Assembly (NCBI GenBank): GCA_020049615.1
Contig: JAIFKN010000108.1
Coordinates: forward strand, 1-39,899
Direction: 5' to 3'
Origin: a bacterium
Lineage (GTDB): Bacteria; Planctomycetota; UBA11346
DNA: 39,899 nucleotides
Position numbers and translations under genes: made by a program. Under the pieces are notes generated by a model. The model saw only the letters and a program-made list of their open reading frames with translations, was not told the DNA's origin and ran no database searches. Positions 35,067 through 39,899 of the stretch are shown here, one piece after another. Position 1 is the first letter of the stretch. Every line of letters begins with the position of its first letter.

Positions 35067-36065
35067 TTATGCCAGCACCCGGTCGACGGCACCGGTCAGC
35101 ACCCGCTGGTCGTCCGGTTCGATGGCCGTCGCGGCGCGCAGCACCAGGCACGGCGGGGCTGCAACCGGCCACAATCCAGCGAGCTTGACCGCGTCCTTGG
35201 CCGTGACCACGACGGTGGCGCCAGCCGCCAGCCTGGCGATGGCGGCGACGTCGGCGGCGGTGAAATGGTGGTGGTCGGGGAATCGCAGGCTGGTGCGCAC
35301 CTCCAGGCCGAGTTGCTGCGTGTCGAGTTCGAAGCCGAGGGGGTTGCCCAGGCCGCTGGCCAGGACGACGCTGCCGCCAGGGGCGGAGGCCGGGTTGCCG
35401 GCGAGGTCGGCGAACGTGCGCACCGGGGTGGCTTCGCGGACCACCGCCAGGCCGAGACCGCGCAGGCGGTCGGCCAGGCTGGCGGCGCGTTCCGGCCGCA
35501 AGTGGCCTCGGGAGATCCATGCCACGGCGCAACGGCGCAGCGCGGCCAGCCCCTCGCGACGGTAGCCCAGCGGCAGGAGCGCCCCGTCGCCGCCGATGGG
35601 ATCACCCCACGGTCGCGTCGCGTCGATCACCACCAGGTCGAGGTCGCGGTGCAGACGACGGTGCTGCAGGCCGTCGTCGAGGACCAGGCAGTCGGCGCCG
35701 GCGGCGAGGGCGGTGCGGGCGCCGCGCACGCGGTCGGGATCGCAGACGGTCGGCAGGTCGGGGGCGAGACGTGCCTCCTCGTTCACCCCATCGACTCCGC
35801 GGTAGCCGCGCGCCACCACCGCCGGCCTGCCTCCACGGGCGGCCAGCAGGCGGGCCAGGGCGAGGGCGGCTGGCGTCTTGCCGGCGCCGCCGGCGACCAG
35901 GTTGCCGACCGAGAAGACCGGAGCCGGTACGCGTTCGATGCGCTTCCACCCACGGTCATAGGCGAGATTGCGCCCCGCCACCGCGGCGGCGTAGCAGGCC
36001 CACGCCGGCAGCAGCAGCCAGCGCCAGGGCGTGCCGGGCAGCTCCTCGGGCCAGCGGCCGGGCAT
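35067..36065 (-). CDS. lpxK: Tetraacyldisaccharide 4'-kinase
   Basis: A 332-residue inner-membrane kinase that adds the 4'-phosphate in lipid A synthesis. The N-terminal membrane anchor is WRWLLLPAWACYAAAVAG. The P-loop is SVGNLVAGGAGKTP. LVLDDGLQHRRLHRDLDLVVIDATRPWG and the later VVTAKDAVKL are family motifs, with the catalytic Asp and His in the DDGLQH segment. ATG 36065 is chosen because the next upstream frame runs into the AGCCCGA repeat. Its presence indicates an outer membrane with lipid A, which supports a Gram-negative envelope. Confidence 0.94.
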   Translation of the reverse strand: MPGRWPEELPGTPWRWLLLPAWACYAAAVAGRNLAYDRGWKRIERVPAPVFSVGNLVAGGAGKTPAALALARLLAARGGRPAVVARGYRGVDGVNEEARLAPDLPTVCDPDRVRGARTALAAGADCLVLDDGLQHRRLHRDLDLVVIDATRPWGDPIGGDGALLPLGYRREGLAALRRCAVAWISRGHLRPERAASLADRLRGLGLAVVREATPVRTFADLAGNPASAPGGSVVLASGLGNPLGFELDTQQLGLEVRTSLRFPDHHHFTAADVAAIARLAAGATVVVTAKDAVKLAGLWPVAAPPCLVLRAATAIEPDDQRVLTGAVDRVLA

Positions 36066-36128
36066 GAGAACCGGCTTCGGGCTCAAGGCAGGCCGCCTGT
36101 GGTCGCAGGCCAGGGGCATTGGACCTGG

Positions 36129-36156
36129 AGCCCGAAGCCCGAAGCCCGAAGCCCGA
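36129..36156 (+). repeat. Four-unit heptanucleotide array, AGCCCGA
   Basis: Four perfect 7-bp units AGCCCGA end exactly at the base before the stop codon of the next gene (minus strand, 36157). One isolated copy (TCGGGCT) lies near 36078. It belongs to the same period-7 class as the CTGGCCG and GACCGAC arrays, with a different unit. Confidence 0.85.
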
Positions 36157-37335
36157 TCACAACGTCGCGCTCCCCATCCCCTGCGCCGAGCCGCCCCGCT
36201 GCACATGCACGGTCTTCTGGGCCGGATCGCAGATCATCAGCACCGTGCTGTCGGCGGTGATGCCATCGACCTTGGCGGTGCCGGGATCGGCTCCGCCGCC
36301 GCCGCTGGTACGCCGGGAGAGGCGGAACCAGCCGGCGATCTCGGACGGACTGCAGGCGCGGGCTTCGACCGCGAGGGCGGCGATGCGCTCGAGCCGCGCC
36401 TTGCTCGTCGACTCCCTGAAGCGGCCGGCCATCAAGCGGACCTCTTCCGACAGCGGCTGGTTGCAGTGGACGCGCGGCGATTGCGGCCAGGGATCGGGCA
36501 GGCGGATCGCGTGCTGCCCCGATAATTCGAAGGAGACGCGGTCGCCCTCGGAGTCGAGGAGATGCAGGCTGGCGCCGCCATGGCGCGGACCAGCCTGGAT
36601 GCGGCTCTCGGCATCACCGCGGCTGGGCGCGGTCAGGGCTGCAGCCAGCAGGTTGGGGGTGAGGTGCCCTGGCGCGCCATCGTCGATGCGCAGTTCGTTG
36701 ACCGCCACCGCCAGTCCGGCTTCGCTCAGTCCGCACACCGGCTGCAGGCCGGCCAGGGTCAGGGTCAGGCTGCCGGGACCATGGGCCGGCAGGCGCCGCA
36801 CCAGGGTGACGTAGGGGAGCAGGGCGGGGTCGAGGTGCCAGGCCAGGACCAGGCGGGGCAGGCCGTGATCCGTATGCACGGCGTTGAGCGAGATGAAGGT
36901 CGATCGGGTGGTGGTCACGCCGCCGCGGAAGAATCCGACCAGGTCGCCGTAGCCGTGGATCAGCAGCAGGTCCTCCGGCGGCAGCTCGGCCGCGCGCGCC
37001 ATCGATTCCAGCTCCATCCACACCGCCGGCTCCAGCCGGGTGGCGGCATCAAGGCTGGGCTTCAGCGCGTTGCGCACGTCCTCGCGCCCCATGCGGCTTC
37101 TCCCCTCGCCGGAAAGTCCGACGGCGAGCTGCTCGAGAAGATACTGGGCGAGGACCTGCAGGCGCGGCTTCAGCCGGCCCCCGATGGTCTCCCCGATGGT
37201 CCTGGGGGTGCCCATGACCGAGATGACGGGGATGCCCCCAAGCACGTCCGCGATGGCCACGGCAACCGTGGTAGCGATTCCAGCCTGGGTGTCCACGGGG
37301 CCACGGCTGGCAGGCCGCTCCTGGGACGGTGGCAT
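36157..37335 (-). CDS. C45-like (acyltransferase / Ntn-type) family protein, nucleophile apparently absent
   Basis: 392 residues. The start PVISVMGTPRTIGETIGGRLKPRL, the middle LAWHLDPALLPYVTLVRRLPA and GLSEAGLAVAVNELRIDDGAPGHL are like C45 peptidases, which resemble the penicillin acyltransferase/ceramidase group and are Ntn hydrolases. The expected nucleophile is an N-terminal Cys (GCT motif). Here the corresponding stretch reads TTTRSTFISLNAV, with Ser or Thr where Cys is expected, so activity is doubtful. The first 30 residues before VISVMGTP are non-conserved and the true start may be nearer 37215. The gene stop follows the AGCCCGA array. A catalytic role is uncertain. Confidence 0.55.
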   Translation of the reverse strand: MPPSQERPASRGPVDTQAGIATTVAVAIADVLGGIPVISVMGTPRTIGETIGGRLKPRLQVLAQYLLEQLAVGLSGEGRSRMGREDVRNALKPSLDAATRLEPAVWMELESMARAAELPPEDLLLIHGYGDLVGFFRGGVTTTRSTFISLNAVHTDHGLPRLVLAWHLDPALLPYVTLVRRLPAHGPGSLTLTLAGLQPVCGLSEAGLAVAVNELRIDDGAPGHLTPNLLAAALTAPSRGDAESRIQAGPRHGGASLHLLDSEGDRVSFELSGQHAIRLPDPWPQSPRVHCNQPLSEEVRLMAGRFRESTSKARLERIAALAVEARACSPSEIAGWFRLSRRTSGGGGADPGTAKVDGITADSTVLMICDPAQKTVHVQRGGSAQGMGSATL

Positions 37336-37417
37336 GCTCGCCTCGGCGGAGGCGATTCCTCCTTGCTTTCACACCCATGCTATCGACCCTCCGCCCGCCC
37401 AATCCGACGGCAGATGG

Positions 37418-37446
37418 TTGCGATGGCGACCGGTGCTCGTCATAAT
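37418..37446 (+). promoter_or_regulatory. Candidate promoter of the DksA-like gene
   Basis: TTGCGA (37418-37423) and CATAAT (37441-37446) are separated by 17 bp. The leader to the ATG at 37476 is about 23 bases and contains GGAG seven bases from the start. Confidence 0.55.
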
Positions 37447-37475
37447 GGGGCGGATCGAGATCCTGGAGATCAGCC

Positions 37476-38189
37476 ATGGCCAGCAAGACGACCGGCAAGC
37501 CGCCCGCCAAGCCCGCGAAATCGGCGAAACCGTCGGCCAAGCCTGCACCAGCCAAGCCGCCAGCCAAGGAGCCGAGCAAGGCCCTGACCCGGACGGTGAA
37601 GAAGCCGACGACCGCCAAGATCGCGCGTTCGCCGCGGCATGAGCGCCCCGCCCGTCATGAGAAGCCCGGCACCGGCCGGGTGAACCGCGGCGCCTCGGCC
37701 GAGCGCATGGCCCTGATCGAGACCGGCGGCAAGACCCCCGAGCGTCGCATCGCCGCCCCGGTCAGCGCGCCGGCCAGCGCCCTTGTCTGCCCGTTCGGCA
37801 AGCAGGAGCTCAACGAGTGGCGGCAGATGCTGCTCGAGCACCGGGCCGAGATCTCGCAGGACATCAGCCATCTCGAGCAGGGCGCGATGGAAGCCGAGGA
37901 CGGTCACACCACGCCGAACCACATCGCCGAGCGCGGCTCCGATGCCGAGATGCAGGACATGAGCCTCGGCCTGGCCGGCGAGGAGCAGATCGTGCTGTGG
38001 CAGATCGATCGCGCCCTGCGCAAGATCGACTCCGCCAACCCGGTCCCCTTCGGCCTGTGCGAACACACCAAGCAGCCGATCCCCAAGACCCGTCTGCAAC
38101 TCATCCCCTGGACCCCGGTGTCCATCGAGGGCATGAACTACGTCGAGGAGAACGGGCTGACCTTGGAAGACGTGCTCGTCGACGGTTAG
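37476..38189 (+). CDS. DksA/TraR-family protein with Lys/Ala/Pro-rich N-terminus
   Basis: A 237-residue protein. The C-terminal half is DksA/TraR-like: a coiled-coil arm (QELNEWRQMLLEHRAEISQDISHLEQGAM), then a region ending IDSANPVPFGLCEHTKQPIPKTRLQLIPWTPVSIEG. DksA binds the RNA polymerase secondary channel with a tip of acidic residues. Only one of the zinc-finger cysteines is left (GLCEHT) and the others are Thr and Trp, so zinc binding is probably lost; related planctomycete proteins often show this. The first 75 residues (KPPAKPAKSAKPSAKPAPAK) are basic and resemble a histone H1-like tail that could bind nucleic acid. GGAG precedes ATG 37476. A terminator-like repeat follows its stop. 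Confidence 0.88.
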   Translation: MASKTTGKPPAKPAKSAKPSAKPAPAKPPAKEPSKALTRTVKKPTTAKIARSPRHERPARHEKPGTGRVNRGASAERMALIETGGKTPERRIAAPVSAPASALVCPFGKQELNEWRQMLLEHRAEISQDISHLEQGAMEAEDGHTTPNHIAERGSDAEMQDMSLGLAGEEQIVLWQIDRALRKIDSANPVPFGLCEHTKQPIPKTRLQLIPWTPVSIEGMNYVEENGLTLEDVLVDG

Positions 38190-38196
38190 TTTGCAT

Positions 38197-38305
38197 CTAG
38201 GGGGTCTCGACCCCCTAGGACCCCCGACCAAGGGCGCCCCCTTGGATCCCCTGCGGGGCGGCTGGCCGCGCCCCGGAGCCCCCGCTCGCGCTGTGCGCTC
38301 GCGTC
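38197..38305 (+). repeat. ~110-bp multi-hairpin 3'-end element, copy 2
   Basis: Begins eight bases after the DksA-like stop with CTAGGGGGTC-TC-GACCCCCTAG (38197-38218). CCAAGGG-CGCC-CCCTTGG (38228-38245) and a third stem CGGGGC/GCCCCG (38254-38275) follow. It matches the copy at 33393-33503 in the same orientation relative to its gene. The third stem has CGGGGC where copy 1 has CGGGAC and the partner changes with it, preserving the pair. Confidence 0.75.
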
Positions 38306-38670
38306 TTGCGTGTACCACGGTCGTGGAGGCGTGCTCGGCCGCGAACGGCCTGCGCCGCCAGAGCGGTACACACGCTCCAGGCTGACCGACGACCGACGAC
38401 CGACGACCGACGACCGACGACCGACGACCGAGGACCGATCTGTGGTTTCAACCGTTCGTGGAGCGAGCGCCCGGACGAGCGACGGACGGTTGGAGCGGCA
38501 CCGTGTGGTAGATGTCGCGAGGCCGCAGCGAGCCTGGAACGGTCGATCCCGATACGCCGAGTCGACGCGCGTGAGCGCGGCGTGTCGAGCGGGTCCAGGG
38601 CGGAGGGCCCTGGCGGGGGATCCGGGGGCTGGCCCTCGGCAGGGGTTCGGGGACGGAGTCCCATATCCGT
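38306..38670. other. Gene-free, repeat-rich stretch
   Basis: No convincing gene lies between the DksA-like gene and the transposase (38190-38715). Besides copy 2 of the ~110-bp element and the GACCGAC array, it contains CCAGGGC-GGAGG-GCCCTGG near 38598 and GGGAC-GGA-GTCCC near 38650, both stem-loops of the same GC-rich style. The base composition drops abruptly from about 38671, where the insertion element probably starts. Confidence 0.5.
38384..38439 (+). repeat. Eight-unit heptanucleotide array, GACCGAC
   Basis: Six perfect units GACCGAC are followed by GACCGAG and GACCGAT. It is the longest non-coding heptanucleotide array in the window and the only one of this unit. Confidence 0.9.
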
Positions 38671-39899
38671 TAACCTAAAAAATTGACCTTCTGATTGAGT
38701 GGTCATGATGCCTCCATGCATCAACCGTCCCAGGACGAGTGGAATCTGATTCGCGACCTGCTTCCGCCCGGCTGGGAGAAGGCGGCGCGACGTTCCGTCG
38801 CTCTCGTTACATGACGGAACCGGGCACCGTCCTACGCATGCTGCTGCTACATGCCGCGTTGGACGGCGGTCTTCGTGAGACGGTCAGTCTCGCTCGTTCG
38901 GGCGGCATTGCCGACATATCGCAGGTGGCACTCCTCAAGCGCCTGCGAACCTCTGGTGATTGGCTTTCCTGGATCGCCAAGGGCCTCTGCGACAGACAGC
39001 GAAGCGGCCTCTTTGAGCGGTCCCAACTGCGGCTACGAGCGGTCGACAGCACCTCCATCAGCGGCCCGGCCAGCGCTGGTACCGACTGGCGGGTGCACTA
39101 TGCGATCGATCTGGGGACACTGGATTGTGATTGGCACACGGTTACGGACGCACGCGGCGGGGAGGCCTTGGCCCGCACCCCGATGTCCAGGGGCGATGTG
39201 ATGTTGGCCGACCGCAACTACCTCACCCCAGTTGCCCTCGCGGCCGTATACGATGCCCAGGCGGATCTGATCGTTCGCTTGCGGTGGCGGCATCTCGTCC
39301 TGCAGGATGAGCGGGGCCGCGGGTTCGTGGCGCTCGACCAATGTCGGCGCATGCGTGTCGGTCAGGTTCGCGAATGGCCCGTATGTGCCACGGATGATCG
39401 CGGGCGCCGTATTCCTGGCCGCGTGGTCGTCATGCGGTTGTCCTCGGTGATCGCGGCACAGTCTCAGCGACGCCTGCAGCGCACGGCGCAGCGGAAGCAG
39501 TGCGTGATCGATCCCAAGACGATCGAGGCCACGCATTTCGTCATGATCTTTACCACGTTGCCATCGGATCGGGCGCCAGCGACGGACGTCCTGGAGATGT
39601 ATCGCTGTCGCTGGCAGATCGAGTTGGCATTCAAGCGACTCAAACAACTCATCGGCCTGGGCCGACTGCCGCATCGGGACGCAAAGGCGGCCCGAACATG
39701 GCTGCTCGGAAAACTCGTCCTGGCGCTACTGATCGAGCAATTCCTGGCCAACGCCCGGACTCTTTCCCCCTGGGGACACAGTCATGCCCCATCGGCAGCA
39801 TGATGTTCGACGGGCACGATGGGGGCTTACAGCCGTCATGGTGCGTGTCATGGAGCGTGCCTTATGCCCGCTACCAACGCTGTCGGCATTCAGGGGGAG
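38671..39899 (+). mobile_element. IS4-type insertion sequence, incomplete in the window
   Basis: A transposase gene (38716-39803) is preceded by an AT-richer segment (38671-38715) that contrasts with its surroundings. No matching terminal inverted repeat was found near 38671, and the right end may lie beyond 39899. A weak promoter-like TTGACC occurs at 38683. Confidence 0.6.
38716..39803 (+). pseudogene. IS4-family transposase, frame broken near 38790
   Basis: A DDE transposase. The first frame (ATG 38716) reads MHQPSQDEWNLIRDLLPPGW then EKAAR and stops early. The main frame resumes with TFRRSRYMTEPGTVLRMLLL, so the gene is offset by one base near 38790. The remainder is intact to 39803. The catalytic residues are D in RAVDSTSI, D in MLADRNYL and E in YRCRWQIELAFKRLK, where Tyr-x2-Arg-x3-Glu-x6-Lys is the IS4 signature. 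A shortened protein from the main frame would lack the N-terminal DNA-binding part. Confidence 0.85.

Noticed and set aside
38384..38439. A CRISPR array
   Set aside because: The units are 7 bp and directly adjacent, without spacers, so it is a simple tandem repeat.

Overview
The window is very GC-rich (about 70%), gene-dense bacterial chromosome. A Gram-negative envelope is implied by lpxK, an RND exporter and lipoprotein and secretion signals. The gene set suggests a member of the PVC group of the Planctomycetota/Lentisphaerota type: a formylglycine sulfatase, a heparinase-like lyase, a secreted beta-helix protein, a URO-D-like enzyme, a Ser/Thr kinase with DWG in place of DFG, a collagen-like giant protein, and a DksA-like protein with a Lys/Ala/Pro tail. 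This placement is inference from gene content; no rRNA or tRNA gene was recognised.

Layout. 1-5.4 kb is a polysaccharide-degradation block: sulfatase, heparinase II/III-like lyase, and a beta-helix protein broken by two frame changes. 5.4-10.1 kb holds a glycine-rich ~1000-residue protein and a TPR protein in convergent orientation. 10.2-12.3 kb is an SOS pair, lexA then recA, separated by a hairpin- and repeat-rich gap. 12.4-19 kb holds a tagaturonate-epimerase-family protein, an isoaspartyl peptidase/asparaginase, a protein kinase, a small TerB-like protein, a lipoprotein beta-carbonic anhydrase and an unknown protein. 19-22.3 kb holds a family 4 uracil-DNA glycosylase, an ABC-2 permease and a secreted repeat protein. 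22.3-28.7 kb is a minus-strand run: URO-D-like enzyme, thioredoxin-like protein with an in-frame UGA, RND adaptor, RND pump. 28.8-33.3 kb holds an AraC regulator, a NifS-like desulfurase, a Fur-family regulator, an EamA transporter with a possible attenuator leader, and pyrF. 33.5-39.8 kb holds a periplasmic TPR protein, lpxK, a C45-peptidase-like protein, the DksA-like protein, and an IS4-type transposase in a repeat-rich, gene-poor tail.

The most striking observation is at 26610-27560. A secreted thioredoxin-fold protein is interrupted by one in-frame UGA exactly where the second cysteine of a CGHC motif would be. A hairpin with a bulged U follows it by 11 nt, the geometry of a bacterial SECIS element. 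I read it as a selenoprotein (CxxU).

The second theme is non-coding. Arrays of 7-bp tandem repeats with several different unit sequences are scattered through gene gaps and in places run into coding sequence. Alongside them are palindromic elements of 59, ~110 and ~111 bp placed at gene ends, one pair showing a compensatory base-pair change. Several genes (beta-helix, glycine-rich protein, RND pump, transposase) show frame breaks that could be real decay or assembly errors.
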